Source: Prevotella sp. (GTDB lineage: Bacteria; Bacteroidota; Bacteroidia; Bacteroidales; Dysgonomonadaceae). Taken from it: 8,815 nt of DNA. The stretch covers positions 1 to 8,815 of the forward strand of contig JAISKQ010000262.1 of NCBI GenBank assembly GCA_031260865.1, in the 5' to 3' direction. The notes beneath the pieces were generated by a model. The model ran no database searches and was not told where the DNA came from. It saw only the letters and a list, made by a program, of their open reading frames with translations. Both the position numbers and the translations under genes were made by a program. Positions 1 through 7,105 of this stretch are shown here, piece after piece (position 1 is the first letter of the stretch; the number at the start of each line of letters is the position of its first letter).

Positions 1-13
1 TTTAGCCTTTAAG

Positions 14-106
14 CCCGTAGCGGGTCGGCCTATGAAGTGGGCGTTAAAGCGTTTTTGCTTCCTTTTGCGGCTTTGGGCAAAAGGAAGGCAAGCAATCTGT
101 GATTGC
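14..106. repeat. Three consecutive inverted repeats (hairpins)
   Basis: The strongest is at 58-87: arms CTTCCTTTTGC and GCAAAAGGAAG, 11 bp perfect, with an 8-nt loop (69-76). A 6-bp perfect hairpin follows at 92-106 (GCAATC, loop TGT, GATTGC), and a small one precedes at 14-24 (CCCG, loop TAG, CGGG). None is followed by a T-run on either strand, so they do not look like intrinsic terminators. They may belong to another intergenic repeat family, or to the 3' end of a gene lying to the left. Confidence 0.7.
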
Positions 107-172
107 GCGCAGGAAAAAGGACCAACAGAAATTTAAACAATTTCTAAGAATAGCGCGAGGCGGTGTTACCCA

Positions 173-197
173 AAAACTGTTACTTTTGTCACCTTTT
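173..197 (-). repeat. Interspersed repeat, copy L1 (CAG type)
   Basis: The perfect core GTTACTTTTGTCAC is at 179-192, flanked by an A-run (172-176) and a long T-run (194-201). On the minus strand it ends ...AACAG-TTTT. It is preceded (minus strand) by the 55-bp segment 202-256 shared with 7261-7314, and followed by GGGTAACACCG (171-161). Confidence 0.85.
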
Positions 198-347
198 TTT
201 TAACAATTTACCGATAGTTGTTGACTGTACACTAAAAAGAGGTCTTTGAAATATTGAAGAAGAAGCTATAAGGGAGTGAAGAAACAACGTTCGGCGTAGC
301 CAATTAGGAATTAGAGTATATGAAGAATCGCAAAGTGACGATGACCG

Positions 348-372
348 AAAAGTGTTACTTTTGTCACCTTTT
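348..372 (-). repeat. Interspersed repeat, copy L2 (CAC type)
   Basis: The perfect core is at 354-367 with A/T arms; on the minus strand it ends ...AACAC-TTTT. Its flanks differ from those of the other copies, except for an upstream GCTAATTTGTG-like stretch resembling the GGTTAATTGTT found before copy L4. Confidence 0.85.
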
Positions 373-413
373 CACACAAATTAGCTGTTAGCTACTCATT
401 GAAGACTGAAATC

Positions 414-505
414 TTGCCCGAAGGGCAACATCTTCATAACCGTATGCAAGCGAAGCGCGGCTTACGGTAAATGAAATAAAGCGACAAATGCTGTCTGAAA
501 GACAG
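414..505. repeat. Cluster of hairpins between repeat copies L2 and L3
   Basis: Three inverted repeats lie close together: TTGCCC-GAA-GGGCAA at 414-428 (perfect 6-bp stem, 3-nt loop), an imperfect 8-bp stem at 440-467 (CCGTATGC with GCTTACGG, one T-T mismatch) and CTGTC-TGAAA-GACAG at 491-505. The spacer between right-hand copies R2 and R3 has no equivalent, so this looks like an insertion into, or replacement of, one inter-repeat spacer. Confidence 0.6.
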
Positions 506-513
506 GACTTCTG

Positions 514-538
514 AAAACTGTTACTTTTGTCACCTTTT
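514..538 (-). repeat. Interspersed repeat, copy L3 (CAG type)
   Basis: The perfect core is at 520-533. On the minus strand it is preceded by GTTTACTAGATTTCTAA, nearly identical to the sequence before the right-hand copy at 7171, which marks these two as equivalent positions in the two clusters. Confidence 0.85.
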
Positions 539-589
539 TAGAAATCTAGTAAACTTGAACTATAGTAAACTACTTACTACTGTTGACTG

Positions 590-616
590 AAAAGTGTTAC
601 TTTTGTCACCTTTTTT
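590..616 (-). terminator. Repeat copy L4 (CAC type), candidate terminator of the LptF/LptG-type operon
   Basis: The core is at 596-609. On the minus strand it begins about 22 nt after the stop codon at 638-640. The transcript would read A-run, G-GTG, a short loop, CAC, then U-run. Arms AAAAG(G)TG and CACTTTT pair with one bulged G, giving a weak A/U-rich hairpin ending in U residues, symmetrical on both strands. The 21 nt before it resemble the sequence before copy R1, which sits at the same place after the TonB receptor. The repeat identity is clear; a terminator role is inference. Confidence 0.45.
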
Positions 617-637
617 CAACAATTAACCATTCCTCGA

Positions 638-1735
638 TCAATTCGGAGCTTTGGAGTAAAGGAACGCGGCAATGAAAATAAATACAATATTCGGTATCCA
701 TACCGCTACTATCGGCGGCATAGTACCCGATACGGCAAAAGAAGAACTCACCGTTTGGAACATAATATAAGTCACGCTCAACCCCAAACCAATACCAATA
801 TTAAGCCCCATACCGCCCTTCATTTTTCTGGCGGATAATGAAGCGCCAATTATGGTAAGGATGAATGCCGAGAAAATAGACGCGAAACGTTTGTGAAACT
901 CTATTTCAAACTGGGTAAGGCTCACGCCTCCTATATTTGCCATACCTTTTGCTTTCTGACGCTGTATATATGAATAGAGCTTAGGGGTGGTCATTTGTTC
1001 AAAGTCGTTGACCGAAACCAAAAAATCGCTGGGTATGACATTCAACGTCGTATCCATCCTCAAACCACTGGTTACCACTTCTTTCATTCCTTGAAATTCG
1101 CGTATCGAGTAATTATTTAAAACCCAATGAAAGGCTGTGTCATATTCAATACGGTTAGCGACCAATCTGGATTTTAATTCCTTTCCTTCAAACTTATCGA
1201 GAGAAAGATTATATCCCTGCCGGGTTTTATTGTCAAAACTATTGATATAAAGAATGACCCCTTTATCCACCTGCATCTGTATCCGGTTGGCATAATCCAC
1301 ACTTTTGTCTTTTATGTATTTATTTTGGAAGTTAATACGTTTTACATTCGCCGGAGGAATGATAAAACTGCTCAGGACAAAAGAACTTAACGCTATGACT
1401 CCCGCCGAAATCATATAGGGTTTCATCAGCCGCCTGAAGCTCATTCCATTCGATAGCATAGCTATAACTTCCGAATTATCAGCCAGTTTTGATGTAAAAA
1501 ATATAACCGCTATAAATACAAACAACGCACTGAACAGATTGGTATAGTAGGGTATGAAATTAAAATAATAGTCAACGATAATAGCCTTCAGCGGCGCGTT
1601 ATGACTCAGGAATTTATCAAGGCGCTCGTTTATGTCGAATACGACCGAAATAGATATAATAAGAGCGATGGAGAAAATGTATGTCCCCAAAAACTTCTTA
1701 ATTATATATTTATCAAGTATTGATAGTATCTTCAT
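638..1735 (-). CDS. LptF/LptG-type lipopolysaccharide export permease (YjgP/YjgQ family)
   Basis: This 365-aa inner-membrane protein has the layout of LptF/LptG: three N-terminal membrane segments (about 15-35, 66-83, 108-127), a soluble periplasmic part (about 130-275, the position of the beta-jellyroll), and three C-terminal membrane segments (about 284-301, 309-327, 341-361). SEVIAMLSNGMSFRRLM at 88-104 is the conserved cytoplasmic coupling-helix region after the second membrane segment. In the family, LptF and LptG form the LptB2FG ABC exporter that extracts LPS and passes it to LptC. Which of the two this is cannot be told from sequence alone. The start is supported by a strong Shine-Dalgarno, AGGAGA at 1742-1747, 6 nt before ATG. 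It is the last gene of the operon, 28 bp after tgt, and a repeat copy follows 22 nt past its TGA. Family call is firm; subunit identity is not. Confidence 0.93.
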   Translation of the reverse strand: MKILSILDKYIIKKFLGTYIFSIALIISISVVFDINERLDKFLSHNAPLKAIIVDYYFNFIPYYTNLFSALFVFIAVIFFTSKLADNSEVIAMLSNGMSFRRLMKPYMISAGVIALSSFVLSSFIIPPANVKRINFQNKYIKDKSVDYANRIQMQVDKGVILYINSFDNKTRQGYNLSLDKFEGKELKSRLVANRIEYDTAFHWVLNNYSIREFQGMKEVVTSGLRMDTTLNVIPSDFLVSVNDFEQMTTPKLYSYIQRQKAKGMANIGGVSLTQFEIEFHKRFASIFSAFILTIIGASLSARKMKGGMGLNIGIGLGLSVTYIMFQTVSSSFAVSGTMPPIVAVWIPNIVFIFIAAFLYSKAPN

Positions 1736-1763
1736 TATAAGTCTCCTGATATATATTTACAAA

Positions 1764-2894
1764 TCAAATCCTTACGGATATATCGTTTATTATCGACCTT
1801 TTCCACACGGAGAAATCCCCTTCGATGATATGCCTGCGAGCTTCATCCACCAACCATAAATAAAACGCGAGGTTATGAACAGAGGCTATTTGCAACGCGA
1901 GTATCTCATTTGTGATAAACAAATGGCGAAGATATGCTTTTGTGTACAAAGTATCAACAAAAGAAGCTCCATTTTCTTCCACAGGGGAAAAATCGTTCGC
2001 CCATTTCTTATTCCGCATGTTCATTATGCCGTTACGGGTAAAGATTTGCCCGTTGCGTCCGTTGCGCGTCGGCATAATGCAGTCGAACATATCCACTCCG
2101 CGTTCTATGGCTTCAAGGATATTGGCGGGCGTACCCACTCCCATCAGATAACGAGGCTTGTCTTTGGGTAAAATCTCATTGACCACCTCTATCATTTCGT
2201 ACATTTTCTCGGTAGGCTCCCCTACCGCCAGTCCTCCTATCGCGTTTCCGTCCGCGCCTTTAGAGGCTACATTTTCGGCGGCGCGCCGGCGCAAATCAGT
2301 ATATACACAGCCTTGCACACTGGGGAAAAGGGTTTGCTTATAGCCATATTGGCATTCGGTGTCGTTAAACTGCTTTATACATCGGTCGAGCCATCTTTCG
2401 GTCAGGTCTAATGATTTCTTCGCGTAAGCATAATCCGCGTCACCGGGTGTACATTCATCAAATGCCATCATAATATCGGCTCCGATAACCCTTTGTATAT
2501 CCATAACCGATTCCGGCGTAAAAAAATGCTTCGAGCCATCTATGTGGGAACGAAATACCGCGCCTTCTTCGGTTAGTTTTCGGTTTTCGGCTAAAGAGAA
2601 TACCTGAAAACCGCCGCTGTCTGTCAGTATGGGCTTATTCCAGCTATTAAACCTATGCAGACCTCCTGCCTGTCGCAAGATTTCTAATCCGGGACGTAAG
2701 TATAAATGGTATGTATTTCCCAGTATTATCCGGGCGTGTATATCTTTTTCCAGTTCGGTCATGTGAACGGCTTTGACCGCTCCCTGTGTACCAACCGGCA
2801 TAAATACGGGCGTTTCTATCTGTCCGTGGTCTGTCGTTATCAAGCCTGCCCGGGCATTAGACTGACCATCGGTATATTGAAGTTGAAAATTCAT
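1764..2894 (-). CDS. tgt: Queuine/preQ1 tRNA-ribosyltransferase (TGT)
   Basis: The 376-aa cytoplasmic enzyme exchanges guanine 34 of GUN-anticodon tRNAs for preQ1 in queuosine synthesis. Length and motifs fit bacterial TGT. TDSGGFQVFS at 91-100 holds the catalytic Asp92; FDEC at 145-148 and GGLAVGE at 220-226 line the base pocket; VQG at 193-195 is conserved; FDCIMPTRNGRNG at 270-282 carries the expected nucleophile Asp271. The usual zinc site (CxCxxC plus His) is altered: by alignment to the E. coli enzyme the three Cys positions are Gly309, Ser311 and Asp314, while the His (340, in VHNLAFY) is kept, and no Cys occurs after 272. I believe related Bacteroidota enzymes share this, but that is from memory. 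ATG follows the upstream gene by 14 bp with only a weak purine-rich leader. The link to the LptF/LptG-type gene is common in the phylum and need not be functional. Confidence 0.97.
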   Translation of the reverse strand: MNFQLQYTDGQSNARAGLITTDHGQIETPVFMPVGTQGAVKAVHMTELEKDIHARIILGNTYHLYLRPGLEILRQAGGLHRFNSWNKPILTDSGGFQVFSLAENRKLTEEGAVFRSHIDGSKHFFTPESVMDIQRVIGADIMMAFDECTPGDADYAYAKKSLDLTERWLDRCIKQFNDTECQYGYKQTLFPSVQGCVYTDLRRRAAENVASKGADGNAIGGLAVGEPTEKMYEMIEVVNEILPKDKPRYLMGVGTPANILEAIERGVDMFDCIMPTRNGRNGQIFTRNGIMNMRNKKWANDFSPVEENGASFVDTLYTKAYLRHLFITNEILALQIASVHNLAFYLWLVDEARRHIIEGDFSVWKRSIINDISVRI

Positions 2895-2908
2895 CTGTTC
2901 TTTTTTAT

Positions 2909-4252
2909 TCAGATATGAGTGTTTTTGGGCTGTTCAGACTCTTCGGATTCTTCTTTCTGTATCAAGTCTTTCAGCTGCACAACAACAATCGTGGTTTTAT
3001 TTTTTTTCATTACCGTAAACAGATAATCTTCGGCTTCCAACTTATCATGTGTATTGGGAATACGCCCGAATTTATCAATCAAGTAACCGGCTAATGTATC
3101 GTATTGCTTATCCTTGTCGATAGGATGAGGTAATTCATCATTTATATCCGATATGGCAGCCGTGGCTATGACAGAATATGTATTTTCTGCGGTCTGTTCC
3201 ACAAAAGGGATTTCATTGTCATATTCGTCTTGTATTTCTCCGACCAACTCTTCCAGAATATCTTCCATGGTAATGATGCCTTCAACACCGCCATATTCAT
3301 TCAGCACCATGGCTATCTGTTGGTGTTTTACCTGAAACTCCTTCAATAGTTGCCCAATTCGCTTTGTTTCAGGAGTAAATGACACAGGTCGAATAATGGA
3401 GCGAATATCAACAGAACCATTTATTCGCATCTTCTTCAGAATATCTTTTAAGTGGACTACACCTATTGTATTATCTATATTATCCTCATAACAAGGAATG
3501 CGTGAATATCCTTCTTCTATTACAAATTCCAATGTCTTTTCATCATAATCATTCGCGTCTATCGCGACTACTTGGGTTCGGGGAACCATAATCTGACGCG
3601 CCGTGCGTTCCGAAAAATCAAAAGCATTCTGAATAATATCAAATTCCGTGCTGTCCACGTTCCCGCTTTCTTTTGCCTGATCCACCAGATAACGCAATTC
3701 GTCGCTACTATACGTCTCCTGTTCAGAGACAGTATGCAGCCCCACCATCTTTAATACCAGATTAGCAACGCCATTCAACATCCATATAAACGGACGGCAT
3801 ACCCAATAAAAAGCGTGTAACGGATACGCGATAGCAAGGGTAGTTTGTTCAGACCGCTGTATCGCCATAGACTTGGGAGCTAATTCACCTAATACAATAT
3901 GAAGGATGGTTATAATGACAAAGGCTGTTACCAAAGAAATCGTAGATAGTAGATTGGGTGCAAGTTCCAAGTTAAAAAGACCTATTGCTTCCTTGATAAT
4001 TATAGAAACGACAGGTTCGCCAATCCAACCTAACGCCAAACTTGCGATAGTAACTCCAAACTGCGTCGCGGCCAGATAAGAATCCAGATGAGTTACAATG
4101 TTTTTTGATAACGCGGCGGCACGGCTTCCTGCCTGAGCCTTTAATTCTAGTTGAGAAGATCTTACTTTCACGATCGCGAACTCGGCCGCGACAAAAAAAC
4201 CATTTAAAAATACAAATAAAAGAGTAATAAATACCGATATGACAATGTCCAT
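2909..4252 (-). CDS. CNNM/CBS-domain membrane protein, CorC/HlyC (hemolysin-like) family
   Basis: This 447-aa protein has three parts: a CNNM (DUF21) membrane domain (1 to about 195) with FFVAAEFAIVKVRSSQL at 19-35, TIASLALGWIGEP at 68-80 and GELAPKSMA at 122-130; a pair of CBS domains (about 215-340) with MVPRTQVVAID at 222-232, GVVHLKDIL at 264-272 and VLNEYGGVEGIITMEDILEE at 316-335; and a C-terminal CorC/HlyC domain (about 350-430), then an acidic tail (EESEESEQ). Family members (bacterial CNNM proteins, MpfA, PaeA/CorC-type) act in magnesium, cobalt or polyamine export or homeostasis; the hemolysin label is historical. The substrate here cannot be deduced. CBS pairs in the family bind adenine nucleotides such as Mg-ATP. 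It is the first gene of the likely operon with tgt (14 bp downstream), with a candidate promoter 26-60 bp before its ATG. No Shine-Dalgarno is evident; the leader is A/T-rich. Confidence 0.94.
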   Translation of the reverse strand: MDIVISVFITLLFVFLNGFFVAAEFAIVKVRSSQLELKAQAGSRAAALSKNIVTHLDSYLAATQFGVTIASLALGWIGEPVVSIIIKEAIGLFNLELAPNLLSTISLVTAFVIITILHIVLGELAPKSMAIQRSEQTTLAIAYPLHAFYWVCRPFIWMLNGVANLVLKMVGLHTVSEQETYSSDELRYLVDQAKESGNVDSTEFDIIQNAFDFSERTARQIMVPRTQVVAIDANDYDEKTLEFVIEEGYSRIPCYEDNIDNTIGVVHLKDILKKMRINGSVDIRSIIRPVSFTPETKRIGQLLKEFQVKHQQIAMVLNEYGGVEGIITMEDILEELVGEIQDEYDNEIPFVEQTAENTYSVIATAAISDINDELPHPIDKDKQYDTLAGYLIDKFGRIPNTHDKLEAEDYLFTVMKKNKTTIVVVQLKDLIQKEESEESEQPKNTHI

Positions 4253-4277
4253 ATTTTTATATGAATGATAATATCTG

Positions 4278-4311
4278 CAAAGATAATATAATTGTGCTTT
4301 TAATTAACAAA
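4278..4311 (-). promoter_or_regulatory. Candidate Bacteroidota-type promoter of the CNNM/CBS-tgt-LptF/G operon
   Basis: On the minus strand TATCTTTG (4285-4278) matches the Bacteroidota -7 consensus TAnnTTTG exactly, and TTTG (4311-4308) lies upstream as the -33 element. The 22-bp spacing is slightly longer than usual. The predicted transcript would start about 20 nt before the ATG at 4252. Motif match only. Confidence 0.5.
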
Positions 4312-4376
4312 ACGAATAAAGCAATCTTACATTATATTATCTTTTTTGTTTTAATAATCAAATATTTGACACTTTA

Positions 4377-4754
4377 CTATTTTAAAGGTAATACCTCAAT
4401 CCAGTAATCATCAGGGTCGTTTATGAAGTAAAGTCCCATATCATGATTCTCATAACAGATACATCCCATATCGCGGTGATATTCGCGTATCTTATCATAA
4501 TCGCCTTCTACACGGATACACAGATGACTCTCATTATCGCCCAGTTCGTAAGCCTGCGGATGCTCTCTCAGCCACGTCAGCTCGAGGGAAAAGGAAGTTA
4601 CGCCATCTCCCAAATACACGAGTGCAAAAGAACCGTCGCCGGCTTCTTTCCGTCTTATTTCATTCAAACCCAAGGCTCTTTTGTAGAAAACAATACTCTT
4701 GTCCAAATCTGTCACATTGATATTGAAATGATCAAATCTTCCTTTAATTTCCAT
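4377..4754 (-). CDS. VOC-superfamily protein, glyoxalase I-like
   Basis: The 125-aa single-domain protein has the paired beta-alpha-beta-beta-beta layout of the vicinal oxygen chelate fold. It keeps the four metal ligands of glyoxalase I: His9 (FDHFNINV), Glu58 (FSLELTW), His77 (ESHLCIRV) and Glu120 (YWIEVLP), the His/Glu/His/Glu set of lactoylglutathione lyase. That supports a metal-dependent isomerase or lyase, plausibly methylglyoxal detoxification, in the cytoplasm. VOC substrates are hard to predict, however, and the protein is slightly shorter than E. coli GloA. The gene ends in tandem stops (TAG TAA) and has its own candidate promoter. It is probably monocistronic: 124 bp separate it from the next minus-strand gene, which has another promoter. 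Fold confidence is high, exact reaction moderate. Confidence 0.88.
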   Translation of the reverse strand: MEIKGRFDHFNINVTDLDKSIVFYKRALGLNEIRRKEAGDGSFALVYLGDGVTSFSLELTWLREHPQAYELGDNESHLCIRVEGDYDKIREYHRDMGCICYENHDMGLYFINDPDDYWIEVLPLK

Positions 4755-4789
4755 AACTGTTTATGTTTTTTTACTTTAAAAAGAATATA

Positions 4790-4823
4790 CAAAGATAAAA
4801 GATATTGGGAAAAACAAGGCAAA
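4790..4823 (-). promoter_or_regulatory. Candidate Bacteroidota-type promoter of the VOC gene
   Basis: On the minus strand TATCTTTG (4797-4790) is an exact TAnnTTTG -7 box, with TTTG (4823-4820) as -33 element 22 bp upstream, the same box and spacing as the operon promoter at 4278-4311. Transcription would begin about 30 nt before the ATG at 4754. Motif match only. Confidence 0.5.
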
Positions 4824-5004
4824 ATCAGCTTCTTTTCACCTGTTTTTGATGTAAACATGCTTCTGCTCTTGTTCATTAAATCGTTCTTCTTCTTAACTTT
4901 TCCAAGTCATCTGAGCGCTAAAAACACTTATTGGTTTAGGTCAAAAGAAAGAATATGACTATTTTTACAGCGATAATTTTATTATATTAACTAATTAACT
5001 GAAG

Positions 5005-7023
5005 ATGAATCAAAAACATTCAAATCAACAGCAAGCCTATCGCTTCAAACGATTTATGCGAAAAGCTTACAGCGCGTTCAACAGTATGCACAGGCTTGTG
5101 AACATCGGGGTTGTGACGGGGTGCGCCCTTCTATTCCTGCATGTGTCCACCGCGTCAGCCCAAACATCAGCAAGCGACGGGCAACAGCAAAAAGTAATGG
5201 AGAAAGAACTGGAAGAAGTAATGGTCACGGCGTCTCGGGTAGAAACCCCTATTAATCAGACCGCAAAGCTCGTCACTATAATCACTAAAGAACAGATTGA
5301 GCAGGCTCCCGTCCAAAGTATTCAGGATTTGTTAGTTTACGCCGCTAACATCGATGTAATCCAAAGAGGCGGACATGGCGTACAAGCCGACATTTCAATC
5401 AGAGGCGGCACATTCGACCAAAACGCGGTCCTATTAAACGGAGTCAATCTCTCCAACGCCCACACAGGACACTACAGCTTCGACATTCCCATCAACCTTT
5501 CCGACATTGAACGTATCGAAATCATTCACGGCTCATCCGCTCTTATATATGGCGCCGGCGCGTTTTCGGGGGGAATTAATATCATTACCAAAAAGAATAC
5601 GGATTATAAAGCATACGCGAGCGTAGAAGCCGGTATGCACAAGCTACGCGGCATGGAAGCGCGCGGCGTCGCGGAAACCGGCATTGCCGTAAATAGCCTG
5701 TCGGTGGGTTATAATTCATCAGCCGGATATGTAGCCAATAGTGATTACGACCTTTATAATGTACTATGGCAAACCCGTTTCAGGTTAAAAAACGACTCTA
5801 AGATTGACCTGCAATTAGGCTATAACGATAAGGCGTATGGCGCGAACACGTTTTATTCGGCAAAGTTTCCGAACCAATATGAGCGTACCAGTACTTATAT
5901 GGGTTCATTGAAAGGCGAGTTCGGCTCAAAACTTAAAGTTATCCCTATCATCTACTGGGACAGGCATCACGACCGGTTCGACCTGGTGAAAGATACCGAT
6001 TATGGTCGTAACTTTCACCGCAATGACACGTATGGCGCAAACCTGATTTTCATGTATAAGTGGAAATTAGGAACAACCAGCCTGGGCGGCGAAGTACGCA
6101 AAGAAGATATAATGAGCACGGTGCTGGGCAAACCCATGGCAGAGCCGCACCGCAGATATAAGATGTATGATGACCGCGCCAATATAAGTGCGGCGTTGGA
6201 ACATACTTTAAGCCTTGATAAAGTTGTATTATCGGCGGGATTATTGATGAATCATACAACTTTATTGAGTGGTCAATATAAGTTTTACCCCTCATTGAGT
6301 ATCAGTTACAGACCTGTCGATAAATTCAGCATATCGTCGTCGTGGAGTAAATCCACTCGTATGCCGACCTTTACGGATCTGTATTACACAACGGAAACAC
6401 ACAACGGGAACAGCGGATTAAAACCCGAAAAATCCGAATCTTTAGACCTTAATTTCAAGTACAACAATCACTCCTTCAGCGCGTATATCACCGGATTCCT
6501 TTTGTGGGGCAGGGATATGATCGACTGGGTGAGAGTGGATAACAAATGGGCGTCGTGGAACCTTACCAAAATAAATACCCGGGGGCTTGAAATGGGAGTG
6601 AAATTCCGTCTGCATGAAGTTCTTCCCGCCTTGGGAGAACGCTCTTTCCTGTCTCTTGACTATGCGCGCATGCACCAGTCTAACAACACATTGGATTTAG
6701 TATCACTGTATAGCCTGAACTATTTGCGCGATAAATTCACAGCACAATTTCATCATCAGCTCTATAAAGGTTTTTCCGCCGGATGGTATTTCCGCTATCA
6801 GAAACGGATGGGTATATACGAGAAGTACGAAAGTCCGGAAAAAGCTTATAACGCGCGTTATCCGGCATTTTCCACCCTCGACCTGAAACTGAATTATAAG
6901 TATAAAGACGTTGTGTTCAATTTAAGCATGAACAATCTGTATGATACCCATTACTTTGACAAAGGCAATATTCCTCAGGCAGGTTTCTGGCTGATGGGAG
7001 GTATCAATTATACGTTTAGATAA
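5005..7023 (+). CDS. TonB-dependent outer-membrane receptor, BtuB/FepA class
   Basis: The 672-aa receptor has a long basic N-terminus (RFKRFMRKAYSAFNSMHR, 13-30), then a hydrophobic signal core (about 31-49) with likely cleavage after ASA (50-52). Similar extended leaders occur on Bacteroidota receptors, so I keep the first ATG, though Met18 or Met28 are possible. A TonB box-like EEVMVTASR lies at 70-78. The plug (about 80-197) has SIRGGTFDQNAVLLNGV at 131-147 and IERIEIIHGSSALIYGAGAF at 168-187. The barrel fills about 200-672, with TRMPTFTDLYYT at 451-462 and GLKPEKSESLDL at 471-482, ending in aromatic YTFR. It lacks the N-terminal carboxypeptidase-like domain of SusC proteins, and no SusD is adjacent. 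Sequence style suggests vitamin B12 or iron-chelate uptake, but no cobalamin riboswitch, binding protein or ABC genes are visible, so the ligand is open. A weak promoter candidate (TTTA 4935-4938, TATTTTTA 4960-4967) lies upstream. Confidence 0.95.
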   Translation: MNQKHSNQQQAYRFKRFMRKAYSAFNSMHRLVNIGVVTGCALLFLHVSTASAQTSASDGQQQKVMEKELEEVMVTASRVETPINQTAKLVTIITKEQIEQAPVQSIQDLLVYAANIDVIQRGGHGVQADISIRGGTFDQNAVLLNGVNLSNAHTGHYSFDIPINLSDIERIEIIHGSSALIYGAGAFSGGINIITKKNTDYKAYASVEAGMHKLRGMEARGVAETGIAVNSLSVGYNSSAGYVANSDYDLYNVLWQTRFRLKNDSKIDLQLGYNDKAYGANTFYSAKFPNQYERTSTYMGSLKGEFGSKLKVIPIIYWDRHHDRFDLVKDTDYGRNFHRNDTYGANLIFMYKWKLGTTSLGGEVRKEDIMSTVLGKPMAEPHRRYKMYDDRANISAALEHTLSLDKVVLSAGLLMNHTTLLSGQYKFYPSLSISYRPVDKFSISSSWSKSTRMPTFTDLYYTTETHNGNSGLKPEKSESLDLNFKYNNHSFSAYITGFLLWGRDMIDWVRVDNKWASWNLTKINTRGLEMGVKFRLHEVLPALGERSFLSLDYARMHQSNNTLDLVSLYSLNYLRDKFTAQFHHQLYKGFSAGWYFRYQKRMGIYEKYESPEKAYNARYPAFSTLDLKLNYKYKDVVFNLSMNNLYDTHYFDKGNIPQAGFWLMGGINYTFR

Positions 7024-7070
7024 TTCATACTCAACCCCAAAAGAGGTGAAGAGGTGGTTGATTGTTAAAC

Positions 7071-7096
7071 AAAAAGTGACAAAAGTAACACTTTTT
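7071..7096 (+). terminator. Repeat copy R1 (CAC type), candidate terminator of the TonB receptor gene
   Basis: The core GTGACAAAAGTAAC is at 7076-7089. In this copy the G normally preceding the core is A, making the arms AAAAAGTG (7071-7078) and CACTTTTT (7089-7096) a perfect 8-bp inverted repeat with a 10-nt loop and terminal U-run. It begins 48 nt after the receptor stop. The same symmetry allows function on both strands. The stem has only two G-C pairs, so intrinsic termination is plausible but unproven. Confidence 0.5.
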
Positions 7097-7105
7097 CAGT
7101 ATTTA

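Larger units (their letters stand above)
161..616 (-). repeat. Left cluster of the interspersed repeat (four copies)
   Basis: Four copies of the core lie at 173-197, 348-372, 514-538 and 590-614, all in minus orientation, with core-to-core distances of about 76, 166 and 175 bp. Read on the minus strand, the order of copies and the sequences around three of them match the start of the right cluster. The first copy after the LptF/LptG-type stop corresponds to 7071-7096, the next to 7171-7195, and the last to 7320-7344 by its 55-bp upstream flank. The copy at 348-372 has no obvious partner on the right. The cluster ends with CGGTGTTACCC at 161-171, the reverse complement of the GGGTAACACCG that follows three right-hand copies. 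Confidence 0.85.
1..637. other. Gene-free, repeat- and hairpin-rich spacer downstream of the LptF/LptG-type gene
   Basis: No protein-coding gene can be supported here. The stretch holds four copies of the GTGACAAAAGTAAC-core repeat in minus orientation (173-614), several perfect short hairpins (58-87, 92-106, 414-428, 491-505) and an imperfect one (440-467). A short frame open at the left edge (2-136, 44 codons, ending TAA) exists, but it is built largely over the hairpins at 58-106 and matches no family I recognise, so I do not call it. What lies left of the window is unknown. The region is the 3' exit of the minus-strand operon that ends at 638. Confidence 0.8.

Noticed and set aside
4443..4958. 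171-codon plus-strand frame opposite the VOC gene
   Set aside because: It is antisense to a clearly conserved gene, runs through the divergent promoter region and has no recognisable domain.
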